Shown: piece after piece, positions 36,853 to 46,075 of the stretch | Position numbering within the stretch: position 1 is the stretch's first letter | How the letters are laid out: each line of letters begins with the position of its first letter | Origin: an uncultured Sphingomonadaceae bacterium | GTDB taxonomy: Bacteria; Pseudomonadota; Alphaproteobacteria; Sphingomonadales; Sphingomonadaceae | Assembly: GCA_947493195.1 (NCBI GenBank) | Contig: CANLQG010000006.1 | Coordinates: 62,001-126,000 of the forward strand | DNA length: 64,000 nt | Direction: 5' to 3' | Notes under the pieces: model-generated | Told to the model about the DNA's origin: nothing | Database searches by the model: none | Seen by the model: only the letters and a program-made list of their open reading frames with translations | Program-made: the position numbers and the translations under genes

Positions 36853-39471
36853 ATGGCCGGCACCGCAACCCCCATGATGCAGCAGTATTTCGACCTCAAG
36901 GCAGAGGCCGGAGACAGCCTGCTGTTCTACCGCATGGGCGACTTCTTCGAACTGTTCTTCGACGATGCGAAGACGGCTGCGGGCGTGCTCGACATCGCGC
37001 TGACCACGCGCGGCGAACATGACGGCAGCCCCGTTCCGATGTGCGGCGTGCCGGTCCACTCGGCGGAGAACTATCTGGCCCGCCTGATCCGCGCCGGATG
37101 CCGGGTGGCGATTGCCGAGCAGGTCGAGACGCCGGACGAGGCGAAGGAACGTGCGAAGCGCGAGGGCACCCCTTCGTCGAAGGCGCTGGTCAAACGCGAT
37201 ATCGTGCGTTTCGTCACTGCCGGCACGCTGACCGAGGAAGCGCTGCTGGAACCGCGCCGCGCCAACATGCTGGCCGCCGTATGCGAGGTGCGCGGGGCCT
37301 GCGGCGTGGCCGCGTGCGATATCTCGACCGGCGCGATGCAACTGGAAGAGTGCGCCCTCGAACGCCTGCCCGCCGTGCTGGCGCGGATCGGTGCAAGCGA
37401 GGTGGTGGCACCCGAAGACTGGAGCGAGGCACCCTTCGATGCCGTGGTGCGTCCGCGCGCGGGCTTCGCCAGCGATCCCGGCGAAGCGCGGTTGAAAAAG
37501 ATTAACGGCGTCGCGACGCTGGATGGCTTCGGCCAGTTCAGCCGCGCGATGCTGGCAGCGGCCGGCGGACTGGTGGCCTACCTCGAACATGCAGGGCGCG
37601 GATCCCTGCCGCTTCTGCTGCCGCCCACCGCGCGCACCAGCGGCGAACACATGGCGATGGACGAAGCAACGCGTGCCTCGCTGGAAATCCTTGCCAGCCA
37701 GCAGGGTGGCCGGGCCGGCAGCCTGATCGCGGCCATTGATCGCTGCGTAACCGGAGCGGGAGCGCGGCAACTGGCCGAAGACCTTTCCGCGCCTCTCGCC
37801 GACCGCGGCGCAATCGAGGCGCGGCTGGCGCTGGTCGATTACATGCTTCGCGACCCCCTTTTGCGCGGGGATGTGCGGACCATGCTGCGCAGCCTGCCAG
37901 ATATTGGTCGGGCGTTGGGGCGCCTTGTCGCCGGGCGCGGCTCTCCGCGCGATCTCGGACAGATTCGCGACGGCCTTTCCGAAGCACGCCGCATCCACGA
38001 TGTCCTGCAGGGAAAGCCTGATCGCCCTGCCCTGCTGGATGCGCTTTTGCCCGATCTTGCCGGTCACGGCGAACTGACCGATCTGCTTGCCCGCGCGCTG
38101 GTGCCCTCTCCCCCGACCGAGCGGCAATCGGGCGGTTATATCGCGGAAGGGTATGATGCCGCGCTGGACGATCTGCGCGAGGTATCTGGCAACGCCAGGC
38201 GTGCCATCGCGGCGATGGAGGCGCGCTACCGGGCCGAAACCGACACACCCTCGCTGAAGATCAGGCACAACGGGGTGCTGGGCTATTTCATAGAGGTACC
38301 CAGCAAGCACGCCGACAAGCTGATGTCGCCTGACAGCGGCTTCACCCACCGCCAGACGATGGCCAATGCCGTGCGCTTCAATTCGCTGACCCTGCACGAG
38401 GAGGCCAACCGGATTGCGGAGGCGGGCGGACGCGCGCTTGCCGCCGAAGAGGCACATTTCGAGGAATTGACCGAGCGTATCGCGGCCCGGCGCGAGGCTA
38501 TTGCCCGGACCGCCGCAGCGCTGGCGCGGCTGGACGTGGCAGCAGGCCAGGCCGAGCGTGCCAGCGACGGTGAATGGTGTCGCCCCGCAATGTCGGAAGA
38601 GCCGCTGCTGGCAATCGAGGCGGGCCGCCACCCGGTGGTGGAAGCGGCGCTGGCGGCCAATGGAGAGCGGTTCGTCGCCAACGATTGCTCTCTTTCCGAT
38701 CAGGACCGGCTGTGGCTGGTGGGCGGCCCGAACATGGGCGGCAAGTCCACCTTTTTGCGCCAGAATGCGCTGATCGTGCTGATGGCGCAGGCTGGCGGGT
38801 TCGTACCGGCCAGCAGCGCGCAAATCGGGCTGGTCGACCAGTTGTTCAGCCGCGTCGGCGCGTCGGACAACCTTGCCCGGGGGCGCTCTACCTTCATGGT
38901 CGAAATGGTGGAGACGGCGGCGATCCTTTCGCAAGCTGGAGAGCGCAGCTTCGTGATCCTCGACGAGGTGGGGCGGGGCACCAGCACTTACGACGGGCTT
39001 GCGCTGGCCTGGGCCGTCGCGGAGGCAATCCACGAGACGAACCGGAGCCGCTGCCTGTTCGCCACGCACTATCACGAAATGGCGCGGCTGGCCGAGACGT
39101 GCGAAGCACTGTCCCTGCACCATGTCCGGGCGAAGGAATGGAAGGGCGACCTCGTTCTCCTTCACGAACTAGCCGAGGGGGCGGCCGATCGTTCATACGG
39201 CCTCGCCGTCGCCAAACTGGCAGGCGTGCCTGGGCCGGTGGTGAAGCGAGCGCGCAACGTTCTCGACAAACTGGAAAAGGGCCGCGCGGAAACCGGCGGC
39301 CTTGCAGCAGGGCTTGGCGATCTGCCGCTGTTCGCTGCCAGCCTGGCGGCGGAAGAGGAAAAGTGCGACACGCTGCGCGAAAAGCTGCGCGAAACCGATG
39401 TCGATGCGCTGACCCCGCGCGATGCGCTCGACCTTCTCTATGAGCTCAAGCGCGAGGCGGATTCCAGCTAG
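36853..39471 (+). CDS. mutS: DNA mismatch repair protein MutS
   Basis: This 872-residue mismatch recognition ATPase is full length. The mismatch-binding Phe-X-Glu is in FYRMGDFFELFF near the N-terminus. The ATPase domain has the Walker A motif GGPNMGGKS with Lys631, the signature region of ABC-type ATPases, and the Walker B/D-loop segment ILDEVGRGTSTYDGLALAW, followed by FATHYHEMARL with the switch His. The C-terminal helix-turn-helix dimerisation part is present. It stands alone, divergent from maeB. Confidence 0.98.
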   Translation: MAGTATPMMQQYFDLKAEAGDSLLFYRMGDFFELFFDDAKTAAGVLDIALTTRGEHDGSPVPMCGVPVHSAENYLARLIRAGCRVAIAEQVETPDEAKERAKREGTPSSKALVKRDIVRFVTAGTLTEEALLEPRRANMLAAVCEVRGACGVAACDISTGAMQLEECALERLPAVLARIGASEVVAPEDWSEAPFDAVVRPRAGFASDPGEARLKKINGVATLDGFGQFSRAMLAAAGGLVAYLEHAGRGSLPLLLPPTARTSGEHMAMDEATRASLEILASQQGGRAGSLIAAIDRCVTGAGARQLAEDLSAPLADRGAIEARLALVDYMLRDPLLRGDVRTMLRSLPDIGRALGRLVAGRGSPRDLGQIRDGLSEARRIHDVLQGKPDRPALLDALLPDLAGHGELTDLLARALVPSPPTERQSGGYIAEGYDAALDDLREVSGNARRAIAAMEARYRAETDTPSLKIRHNGVLGYFIEVPSKHADKLMSPDSGFTHRQTMANAVRFNSLTLHEEANRIAEAGGRALAAEEAHFEELTERIAARREAIARTAAALARLDVAAGQAERASDGEWCRPAMSEEPLLAIEAGRHPVVEAALAANGERFVANDCSLSDQDRLWLVGGPNMGGKSTFLRQNALIVLMAQAGGFVPASSAQIGLVDQLFSRVGASDNLARGRSTFMVEMVETAAILSQAGERSFVILDEVGRGTSTYDGLALAWAVAEAIHETNRSRCLFATHYHEMARLAETCEALSLHHVRAKEWKGDLVLLHELAEGAADRSYGLAVAKLAGVPGPVVKRARNVLDKLEKGRAETGGLAAGLGDLPLFAASLAAEEEKCDTLREKLRETDVDALTPRDALDLLYELKREADSS

Positions 39472-39509
39472 GCATTTGCAATCGCCCGCTTTCGTATTAG
39501 CGTGCCAGG

Positions 39510-39923
39510 ATGGCAGTGAGCGATCCCGAACGGGAAGAAGACCCTTCCACCCAATGGGCGGAGAGCCGGACCGACTGGGCCGAAGACCGCACCATCATGG
39601 CGCTGGAACGCACCTTTGCGGGCTGGATGCGAACCGCCTTTGCCGCGATTGCCATCGGCGTGGGCTTCAGAGCCCTGTTCGGCGAGTTTGAGCCGCCTTG
39701 GCTAGCCAAGGCCATCGCCACGGCGTTCATCGCACTCGCCATCCTGATCGCGCTAAGTGCGGAGCGGCGTGCGTGCAAGGCATTCAACCGCCTGTCATCG
39801 CACGCGGTCGATTCGCCCAAGATGCCCAATATCCGGCTGCTTGCGTGGTCGATTTCTGCCGGCGCCGCCACCCTGATCGCGGCATTGTGGGTGCTGAACG
39901 ACGGGACGATCTCTACCGTTTAG
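39510..39923 (+). CDS. DUF202 (YidH) family membrane protein
   Basis: This 137-residue protein has the DUF202 signature RTIMALERTFAGWMRTAFAAIAIGVGF and three predicted membrane helices after an acidic, charged N-terminus of about 30 residues. Function of the family is unknown in bacteria. It begins 38 bp after mutS, and its stop overlaps the convergent hypothetical gene by 4 bp. Confidence 0.85.
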   Translation: MAVSDPEREEDPSTQWAESRTDWAEDRTIMALERTFAGWMRTAFAAIAIGVGFRALFGEFEPPWLAKAIATAFIALAILIALSAERRACKAFNRLSSHAVDSPKMPNIRLLAWSISAGAATLIAALWVLNDGTISTV

Positions 39924-40264
39924 GTACCGTCACCGCGAAGACCGTCGGGCTTGGCATCCTTGCCGAGCTTGTCGACATTGTCGTCGTGGTTGGGCTCGCC
40001 CGCGTAAGCGTTCATGTCGATTCGGCCCGAACTCTCCATGTCGCGCATGCGATCGACGGTATCCTGCGTCGGATTGCCGAAGATGCCGGTGCCGTTCGGC
40101 CCGCGCTCGCTCTCTGTTGGCATCTGCGTGGTGACGGTGGTGCGGCGCGCCTCTTCGGACACTTCCTGCGCCTGCATGCGGTGATCGTCCTGCTCGTCGT
40201 TGTGCACTTCCGGCGCGAGGCCAGCCATGCGTTGTTCCTTGGATTCGGCGTTCTTGTCGGTCAT
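39920..40264 (-). CDS. Small charged hypothetical protein
   Basis: This 114-residue protein is very hydrophilic and probably largely disordered (NDEQDDHRMQAQEVSEEARR, GEPNHDDNVDKLGKDAKPDG). It has no membrane segment or recognisable domain. ATG 40264 follows AAGGAGA at good spacing, which supports translation. It is downstream of the corrinoid adenosyltransferase on the same strand. I do not recognise its family. Confidence 0.65.
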   Translation of the reverse strand: MTDKNAESKEQRMAGLAPEVHNDEQDDHRMQAQEVSEEARRTTVTTQMPTESERGPNGTGIFGNPTQDTVDRMRDMESSGRIDMNAYAGEPNHDDNVDKLGKDAKPDGLRGDGT

Positions 40265-40327
40265 GGAAATCTCCTTTGTCCCATCAACGGGCGGCAAAGG
40301 GGACAGGTTCCTGATCGGAAAACCGGA

Positions 40328-40909
40328 CTAGCGGTTGGCGCCCGGCACCCACTTCACATCATCCTTCCCGCCATCGTTGGCGACGCGGGCAGCGACGAAC
40401 AGCCAGTCGGACAGGCGATTGATATAGGAAAGCGCAGCAGGGTTTACCGGCTCGGCTTCGGCAAGGGCCGTCATGCTGCGTTCGGCCCGGCGGGCGACGG
40501 TGCGGGCATGGTGCAGCCGCGCGGAAAGCTCGCTGCCACCGGGCAGCACGAAGCTGGTAAGTGGTTCGAGCGCCTCGTTCAGCGCGTCGATGCGGCTCTC
40601 GACATGCTCGACCTGCGAACCGACGATGCGCAGCACCATTTCGGACGGTTCGAAATCGTCGCCGCCGATCTCTCCGAGAGGGGTGGCAAGGTCTGCACCC
40701 AGGTCGAACAGCGCATTCTGGAAACGGAACAGGTCGGCCTCCAGCTCGCCATCGGCGACAACGGCGGCAGAGCCGAGCGCGGCATTCGCCTCGTCCACAT
40801 CTCCGACCGCCTGCAGCCGCGCGGCGTGCTTTGGCAGGCGCGATCCATCGACGAGGCCGGTCGTGCCGTCGTCACCGGTGCGCGTGTAGATCTTGTTGAG
40901 CTTGACCAT
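40328..40909 (-). CDS. cobO: Corrinoid adenosyltransferase, PduO type
   Basis: This 193-residue enzyme transfers the adenosyl group of ATP to cob(I)alamin or a cobinamide precursor. The N-terminal ATP-binding signature KIYTRTGDDGTTGLVDGSR is complete and the C-terminal helix has NRLSDWLFVAARVAN with the conserved Arg-Leu-Ser-Asp. The symbol is approximate because cobO is also used for the unrelated CobA-type enzyme. ATG 40909 is preferred since the family signature starts a few residues later. It follows the small two-helix membrane protein gene. Confidence 0.92.
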   Translation of the reverse strand: MVKLNKIYTRTGDDGTTGLVDGSRLPKHAARLQAVGDVDEANAALGSAAVVADGELEADLFRFQNALFDLGADLATPLGEIGGDDFEPSEMVLRIVGSQVEHVESRIDALNEALEPLTSFVLPGGSELSARLHHARTVARRAERSMTALAEAEPVNPAALSYINRLSDWLFVAARVANDGGKDDVKWVPGANR

Positions 40910-41030
40910 GTGTCCTTCGCTCACGCCTCCGCGCAAGCGTCCTCGCTATATGCGCAGCAAGCTGCCCCCGCTGCGGGCGGGCATTTGCCCTTGCGGCCCG
41001 CCATACGCGGACCGGCTTTTGCGCTAATTC

Positions 41031-41258
41031 TCAACTGTTCACCATCAGCAGCACGGCCACCACGACGATCGCCAGGGCCTGATACTTGATACGCGAGAAC
41101 ATGGCGGCGTTCTGCCGCTCCATCAGTTCCTTCGAGTTCTCGCCGCCGCTTTCGAGATCGACTTTCGTCGTCTGCAGGAAGGCGACAATGCCGCGCACCA
41201 GCGAGACAGCGGCCATGATGGCGAAAATGGCGAGCAGGATGATGAGGAATGTATTCAT
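41031..41258 (-). CDS. Twin transmembrane helix small protein (HIG1-like)
   Basis: This 75-residue protein has two hydrophobic helices (residues 3-29 and 59-74) joined by a charged loop with a HIG1-type segment (ERQNAAMFSRIKYQALAI). Such proteins are conserved in alphaproteobacteria next to the corrinoid adenosyltransferase gene, as here; a role in respiratory-chain assembly is suggested for eukaryotic relatives only. Its start overlaps the gluQ stop by 4 bp. Confidence 0.85.
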   Translation of the reverse strand: MNTFLIILLAIFAIMAAVSLVRGIVAFLQTTKVDLESGGENSKELMERQNAAMFSRIKYQALAIVVVAVLLMVNS

Positions 41259-42118
41259 GAACTACCATGTGGGAAGCGTGAAAGGGTAATGCCACACGGC
41301 ATTTGGCCTATGCGCAGCCGCTCCGCAAGCGCTCGGCCATCTTCGCCCGCTTCCCGCATCGCCGTCAGCCCCCGGCCCGACCCGCGTTCACCGGACTGCC
41401 GGCTTTTGGCAAGTTTGCGACCGTCGCCCTCCAGCAGCAGCGCGTGGTGGTGCCACATCGGTACCGGCAGGCCGAGCAGTTCCTGCAACACGCGGTGGAT
41501 GTGGCTGGCGAAGAACAGGTCCGCCCCGCGCGTTACCATCGTCACGCCGTCGGCGGCATCGTCCAGCGTGGCGGCAAGGTGATAGCTGGCGGGAGCATCC
41601 TTGCGCACCAGCACCACGTCGCCCAGTTCGCGCGGGTCGGCGGCGATGCAGCCGGCGGTCTCGTCCTTCCAGAACAGCTCCCCCGTACGCGCCAGGGCCG
41701 CGTCCATGTCCAGCCGCAGCGCAGACGGGCGCGACAGGTCGACATGCTTGTGCTTGCAGGTACCGGGATAGACCAGGCCTTCCGGGCCCATGCGCGGCTC
41801 CAGCGCCTGGATTTCCGCGCGGGTGCAGGTGCAGCGGTAGAGCAGCCCGTCGGCCATCAGCCGCCTTGCGGCCACCTCGTAACTGTCCAGGCGCGCCGAC
41901 TGGGCGGGCACCTCTTCCCATTCCAGCCCCAGCCATTCGAGATCGCGGCGAAAGTCATCCACCAGTTCGGGGCGGGAACGGGCACCATCGATATCCTCGA
42001 TCCGCAGCAGGAAGCGCCCACTACTCTCGCGCGCCAGATCGTGCGCCATCACTGCCGAGAAGGCATGGCCAAGGTGCAGCGGGCCGTTAGGGCTGGGGGC
42101 GAAACGGGTAACGATCAT
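41255..42118 (-). CDS. gluQ: Glutamyl-Q tRNA(Asp) synthetase
   Basis: This 287-residue enzyme is a truncated glutamyl-tRNA synthetase that attaches glutamate to queuosine in tRNA-Asp. The HIGH-like site is PSPNGPLHLGHAF, and the zinc site Cys96-X-Cys98-X18-Tyr117-X3-Cys121 is complete. KLAKSRQS matches the KMSKS-like loop. The anticodon-binding domain is absent, as expected for GluQRS. ATG 42118 is chosen as the motif begins at once after it. Confidence 0.94.
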   Translation of the reverse strand: MIVTRFAPSPNGPLHLGHAFSAVMAHDLARESSGRFLLRIEDIDGARSRPELVDDFRRDLEWLGLEWEEVPAQSARLDSYEVAARRLMADGLLYRCTCTRAEIQALEPRMGPEGLVYPGTCKHKHVDLSRPSALRLDMDAALARTGELFWKDETAGCIAADPRELGDVVLVRKDAPASYHLAATLDDAADGVTMVTRGADLFFASHIHRVLQELLGLPVPMWHHHALLLEGDGRKLAKSRQSGERGSGRGLTAMREAGEDGRALAERLRIGQMPCGITLSRFPHGSS

Positions 42119-42240
42119 GCGCGTCCCGCATAGGACATTAGCCGCGCCCTTGTGAATATCACTGTGGATAGACTGTCTGTAACAGGGTTGACGCATCGGC
42201 GTGCAAGTGCATTTTCAAACGCATCAGGGAGGACACCAAC

Positions 42241-42846
42241 GTGTTCAAAGCCGAACTGATCGAACGGGCCGCGAAATTCCGGAGCGCGGCGGATGACCCG
42301 ACCCGGACGCTGGAAAGCTGCCCGGCGCTCGTGCTCAATGCCGATTACACGCCGCTCTCCTATTACCCCCTCAGCCTCTGGCCGTGGCAGACCGCGATCA
42401 AGGCGGTTTTCCTCGAGAGGGTGGACATCGTCGCCAGCTATGACCGGGCCGTACACTCGCAATCGCTGGACATGAAAGTGCCCAGCGTGATCGCGCTGCG
42501 GCAGTACGTGAAGACCAGCGAGTTTCCCGCCTTCACCCGCTTCAACCTGTTCCTGCGGGACAAGTTCAGCTGCCAGTACTGCGGCAGCCAGCAGCACCTG
42601 ACCTACGACCACGTGATCCCGCGCCGGCAAGGCGGCAAGACGACGTGGGAGAACATCGCCACGGCCTGCGCGCCGTGCAACATGAAGAAGGGCGGACGCA
42701 CGCCGAAGGAAGCGGGGATGCACCTCGTCAGGCCGATCCGCCCGACCAGCTGGCAATTGCAGCAGCACGGCAAGGCTTTCCCGCCCAACTACCTGCACGA
42801 GACATGGCGAGACTGGCTCTACTGGGACATCGAGCTGGAGGAGTGA
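42241..42846 (+). CDS. HNH endonuclease
   Basis: This 201-residue protein has a C-terminal HNH domain with a zinc-binding pair of CxxC motifs: CQYCGSQQHLTYDHVIPRRQGG and then ENIATACAPCNMKKGG. The N-terminal half (LNADYTPLSYYPLSLWPWQTAIKAVFLERVDIV) is the conserved form found in many alphaproteobacteria as a housekeeping-like gene of unknown role. It starts at GTG 42241 and diverges from gluQ. No phage or intron genes lie next to it. Confidence 0.9.
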   Translation: MFKAELIERAAKFRSAADDPTRTLESCPALVLNADYTPLSYYPLSLWPWQTAIKAVFLERVDIVASYDRAVHSQSLDMKVPSVIALRQYVKTSEFPAFTRFNLFLRDKFSCQYCGSQQHLTYDHVIPRRQGGKTTWENIATACAPCNMKKGGRTPKEAGMHLVRPIRPTSWQLQQHGKAFPPNYLHETWRDWLYWDIELEE

Positions 42847-43142
42847 TGCGGTAACCTGGAACGCCGAAAGGGGTGTTCCGGAAAACCTTCGTCGCTCGTT
42901 TTTCGCTTGTATTGCAGCAGGTTGTACGAGGCTTCCGGCCAGGAAGTGTGACCTTTCATTTCCGCGTCTGTTCTTGATCCTTGCTCTGCGCATGGCCACC
43001 GATTTGCGTCGCAGATTGGTGAGTAGGAAAGCGGGAGGGTTGTTAATCCTTTTCGGGATTTCGGCCTGGCTGCTAATGACCCGAAAAACGGTTGTTCAAA
43101 GTTTGCAAAACCGACCGTCATAACTGACGTTCATCAAGCGGG
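42847..43142. other. Intergenic stretch with no recognised gene
   Basis: This 296-bp region is less GC-rich than its surroundings. It starts with a weak imperfect hairpin, GGAACGCC...GGGGTGTTCC (42861-42882), which could end HNH transcription. A minus-strand ORF of about 100 codons crosses it but has no recognisable family and overlaps the HNH gene. The stretch nearest 43142 should hold the protease promoter. Confidence 0.5.
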
Positions 43143-43940
43143 ATGGAGGTCCATTTGAAAATAGTCAGTCAATCGAAACTACTGGCGAAAATCTCGATGG
43201 CCGAAGCTTGGAAGGCTTTCGTTTCAGTGTCGCGGACATGCTTCTTGTTCATACTGAAACCGCAGCCTGGCATCAGGGAAAAAGACCTGCTGCCATTTTC
43301 GCCTTTGGCGGTTGGACTAAGTGTACTGGCCCTATCGCTGGTTGTCACAGCGATGCTTGCCCTCGCGGCATTGCCGCTCTTTCTGATGGCAGACGCAGCC
43401 CCTGGCAGTCAGCTTCAGCAGGTTATGTCGCGCTCCATTGCATCCGTCGTCCTGGCGGTGGTCATTATTGGCCCCTTGATCGAGGAGGTTATGTTTCGAG
43501 GGTGGTTGTCGGGTACGTGGCGGTCTGTCGTCGGCAGCGCGGCGTTCGTCGCGCTTGTGTTTGGCGTCATTCACGTCGTCGACGGACTGTTCCCGGCTTC
43601 GGCTACAGTCATCCAGTTGGGGCTAGCCGCCATTGGGGTGATTGGATTCCAGCTGTTGTCACCGATCGATAATGGCAAGCGACTGCCGTATTTCGAGCAC
43701 GCTTTTCCATACATTTTCTGGGCGCAAGGTATCATGTTCGGCGTTCTGCATTATCAGAATGTAGCCACGAATTCTCCGGTCCTCGCGGTCCTATCGACGC
43801 TTCCCCTTGTGATTTGCGCGTGGCTTTGGGGTTTCGCGAGGATCTATCTCGGTCTTGCGAGTGCCGTCCTTCTGCATGCTGCCTACAATGTGCCTGCCGT
43901 TGCAGGCATGCTCACCATCATGATGCTGCAAGGCACGTGA
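43143..43940 (+). CDS. CPBP-family intramembrane metalloprotease
   Basis: This 265-residue membrane protein has about six to eight predicted helices and the CPBP/Abi signatures: EEVMFRGWLSG (EExxxR), FGVIHVV and FGVLHYQ (FxxxH), and HAAYN near the C-terminus. Members process prenylated proteins, act in bacteriocin immunity or have unknown roles. It has lower GC and stands alone between intergenic stretches, so it may have been acquired. The kyn genes converge on it. Confidence 0.85.
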   Translation: MEVHLKIVSQSKLLAKISMAEAWKAFVSVSRTCFLFILKPQPGIREKDLLPFSPLAVGLSVLALSLVVTAMLALAALPLFLMADAAPGSQLQQVMSRSIASVVLAVVIIGPLIEEVMFRGWLSGTWRSVVGSAAFVALVFGVIHVVDGLFPASATVIQLGLAAIGVIGFQLLSPIDNGKRLPYFEHAFPYIFWAQGIMFGVLHYQNVATNSPVLAVLSTLPLVICAWLWGFARIYLGLASAVLLHAAYNVPAVAGMLTIMMLQGT

Positions 43941-44004
43941 CTGCGGCATCGCTATGGTCTGCATCCAAAAGCGGACCTTCGCAAAACCACCCCATTGCAG
44001 GCAT

Positions 44005-45231
44005 TCAAGTAACCTTGCCCCGCGCGGCATATTCGGGCTTTTTCCAATCCCCACTGTCCAGCAGGGCGCGCAACTCGCTCACCACTCTCCAGCAATCGGC
44101 GAAGCGCACGTAGGCGGGCGCGAAGCCTACGCGCAGGACATCGGGCGCGCGGAAATCGCCCACGACGCGGCGCGCGATGAGGGCCTGGCACAGTTCGTAG
44201 GCGTTTCGCGCACGGAAAGAGAGCTGGCTGCCGCGCCGCTCCGGGTCTTCGGGTGAAATGCAGGGCAGTTCGGGCACGACCGCCGCCATGGCCGCGCGCG
44301 TGAATTCGGATAGCTGGCGCGATTTTGCTACCAGCGCGTCGATCCCTACGCCCGCCATCAGGTCCACGCCCACTTCCAGCGCGCTCATCGAAACGATCGG
44401 CGGCGTGCCGCACAATAGCTGGTCGACGCCGGGCGCAGGCGTGTAGTCGTCGGAAAACTCGAACGGCTTTGCATGGCCCATCCAGCCGCTTAACGGCTGC
44501 TGCAGCCTCGCGTGGTGCCGCTCCGCCACCCAGGCGAAGGCCGGGGCACCGGGGCCGCCGTTCAGGTACTTGTAGCCGCAGCCTACCGCCAAATCCGCTT
44601 CTACGCCGTTCAGGTCCACCGGCACGGCACCGACACTGTGCGACAGGTCCCACAGCACCAGCGCGCCCGCATTGTGCGCGGCCTTCGTCAGCCGCGCCAT
44701 GTCGAACATTGCGCCGGTCTTGTAATGCACGTGGGTGAGCAGCAGCAGCGCCACATCATCATTCAGCGCGCTTTCGATATCGGCGCGGTCGGCCAGCCGC
44801 CGCTCGGCCAGCCCCTGCTTCTCCAGACCATCGATCATGTAGAGATCGGTGGGGAAATTGCCCGGTTCGGACAGCACGACCTTGCGGCCCTGCTGCATGG
44901 CGAGCGCCGCGCTTATCAGCTTGAACAGGTTTACCGAAACGCTGTCGGCCACCACCACCTCGTGCGGCTGCGCGCCAACCAGCGGGGCAATTTTCGCGCC
45001 GATGCGTTGCGGCAGGTCGATCCAGTTCGCCGTGTTCCAGCTGGAAATCAGCCCCTTGCCCCATTCGCTGCGCACCACCTCGGCAATTCGCTCCGGCGTT
45101 TCCTTGGGCAGCGCGCCCAGCGAATTGCCGTCGAGGTAGGCGAGGTCGTCTTCGATCAGGAATTGCGCGCGGCAGTCTGACAGCGGATCGGCGGCGTCCA
45201 ACCGCGCGGCTTCGGCTTGCCAGTCGGTCAA
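44005..45231 (-). CDS. kynU: Kynureninase
   Basis: This 408-residue PLP enzyme cleaves kynurenine to anthranilate and alanine. The PLP lysine lies in VGCGYKYLNGGPGAP. Substrate and cofactor segments SLGALPKETPERI, DLSHSVGAVPVDL and GTPPIVSMSAL are family-typical. The start is taken as TTG 45231, which overlaps the TGA of tryptophan 2,3-dioxygenase by 4 bp; a longer in-frame ATG start lies inside that gene and is unlikely. With kynA it forms the tryptophan-kynurenine pathway; no kynurenine formamidase gene is present nearby. Confidence 0.93.
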   Translation of the reverse strand: MTDWQAEAARLDAADPLSDCRAQFLIEDDLAYLDGNSLGALPKETPERIAEVVRSEWGKGLISSWNTANWIDLPQRIGAKIAPLVGAQPHEVVVADSVSVNLFKLISAALAMQQGRKVVLSEPGNFPTDLYMIDGLEKQGLAERRLADRADIESALNDDVALLLLTHVHYKTGAMFDMARLTKAAHNAGALVLWDLSHSVGAVPVDLNGVEADLAVGCGYKYLNGGPGAPAFAWVAERHHARLQQPLSGWMGHAKPFEFSDDYTPAPGVDQLLCGTPPIVSMSALEVGVDLMAGVGIDALVAKSRQLSEFTRAAMAAVVPELPCISPEDPERRGSQLSFRARNAYELCQALIARRVVGDFRAPDVLRVGFAPAYVRFADCWRVVSELRALLDSGDWKKPEYAARGKVT

Positions 45232-46022
45232 ATCTCTGTCCTCACTGCCAGCAGTTCGGGGAAGAAGCCCAGCTTCAGCACGCTTTCGAGGTAGGGTACG
45301 CCCGCCGTGCCGCCGGTGCCGCGCTTGAAGCCGATTACCCGCTCCACCGTCTTGAGGTGTCCGAATCGCCAGCGCTGGAAATGGTATTCCAGGTCCACCA
45401 TCTTCTCGGCCAGTTCGTAAAGATCCCAGTATTTCTGCGGTTCGCGATAGACCTTCGCCCACGCCTCGGTCACCACGTCGAGCGGCTCGTGCGGGGCTTT
45501 CAGGTCGCGGTCGAAGATGTCGTCGGGCAGGTCGAAACCCCGCCGCTGGAGCAAGCGCAGCACCTCGCCGTAAAGGCTGGGTCGCGCCAGTTCGGCCTTC
45601 AGCTTCGCCGCCACCTCGGGCGTTGCCTCGTGCATGGTCACCATGTCGGGATTGCGACCGCCGAGGATGAATTCCATCAATCGGTACTGCGCCGACTGAA
45701 AACCACTGGAATTGCCCAGGTGCGGGCGTACCAGTGAATAGTCATGCGGGGTCATGGTGGAAAGCACGTCCCAGCTGGAAATCAGCTGCCGCTGTGCCTG
45801 TGCCACGCGGGCCAGCATCTTGAACGCGGGGCCTAGCGTGTCCGCCACGATCAGCTCGCGCGCGGCCTCCAGTTCATGCAGGCACAGTTTCAGCCAAAGC
45901 TCACTGGCCTGATGGACGATGATGAACAGGAACTCGTCATGCGCGTCGGACGCCGGGTGCTGCGCCGACAGGATGCGGTCGAGGTCGAGGTAGGATGAAT
46001 AGGTAACGTCGCGCTTGGCCAT
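45228..46022 (-). CDS. kynA: Tryptophan 2,3-dioxygenase
   Basis: This 264-residue haem enzyme opens the indole ring of tryptophan to N-formylkynurenine. The distal His37 is in FIIVHQASELWLKL, and the substrate loop GTGGTAGVPYL is intact after FGHLKTVERVIGFKRG, which contains the proximal His. The length is typical of the bacterial enzyme. It is co-transcribed with kynU through a stop/start overlap. It lies about 26 kb from the halogenase genes, so a shared pathway is not implied. Confidence 0.95.
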   Translation of the reverse strand: MAKRDVTYSSYLDLDRILSAQHPASDAHDEFLFIIVHQASELWLKLCLHELEAARELIVADTLGPAFKMLARVAQAQRQLISSWDVLSTMTPHDYSLVRPHLGNSSGFQSAQYRLMEFILGGRNPDMVTMHEATPEVAAKLKAELARPSLYGEVLRLLQRRGFDLPDDIFDRDLKAPHEPLDVVTEAWAKVYREPQKYWDLYELAEKMVDLEYHFQRWRFGHLKTVERVIGFKRGTGGTAGVPYLESVLKLGFFPELLAVRTEI

Positions 46023-46075
46023 GACCCCTCGCCTACGCCAAACCCGTCACGAAAGAAACTACCGGCCTATCGCCC

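Noticed and set aside
36700..39165. An 821-codon minus-strand ORF opposite mutS
   Set aside because: The mutS frame has all MutS ATPase motifs, and the antisense protein has no recognisable domain.
42819..43121. A 100-codon minus-strand ORF in the gap after the HNH gene
   Set aside because: No family, no clear ribosome binding site, and it overlaps the HNH coding sequence.
11446..46022. A shared tryptophan pathway linking the halogenase-like genes and kynA-kynU
   Set aside because: They are about 26 kb apart, in different operons with no shared regulatory site; the halogenase family name does not prove tryptophan as substrate.
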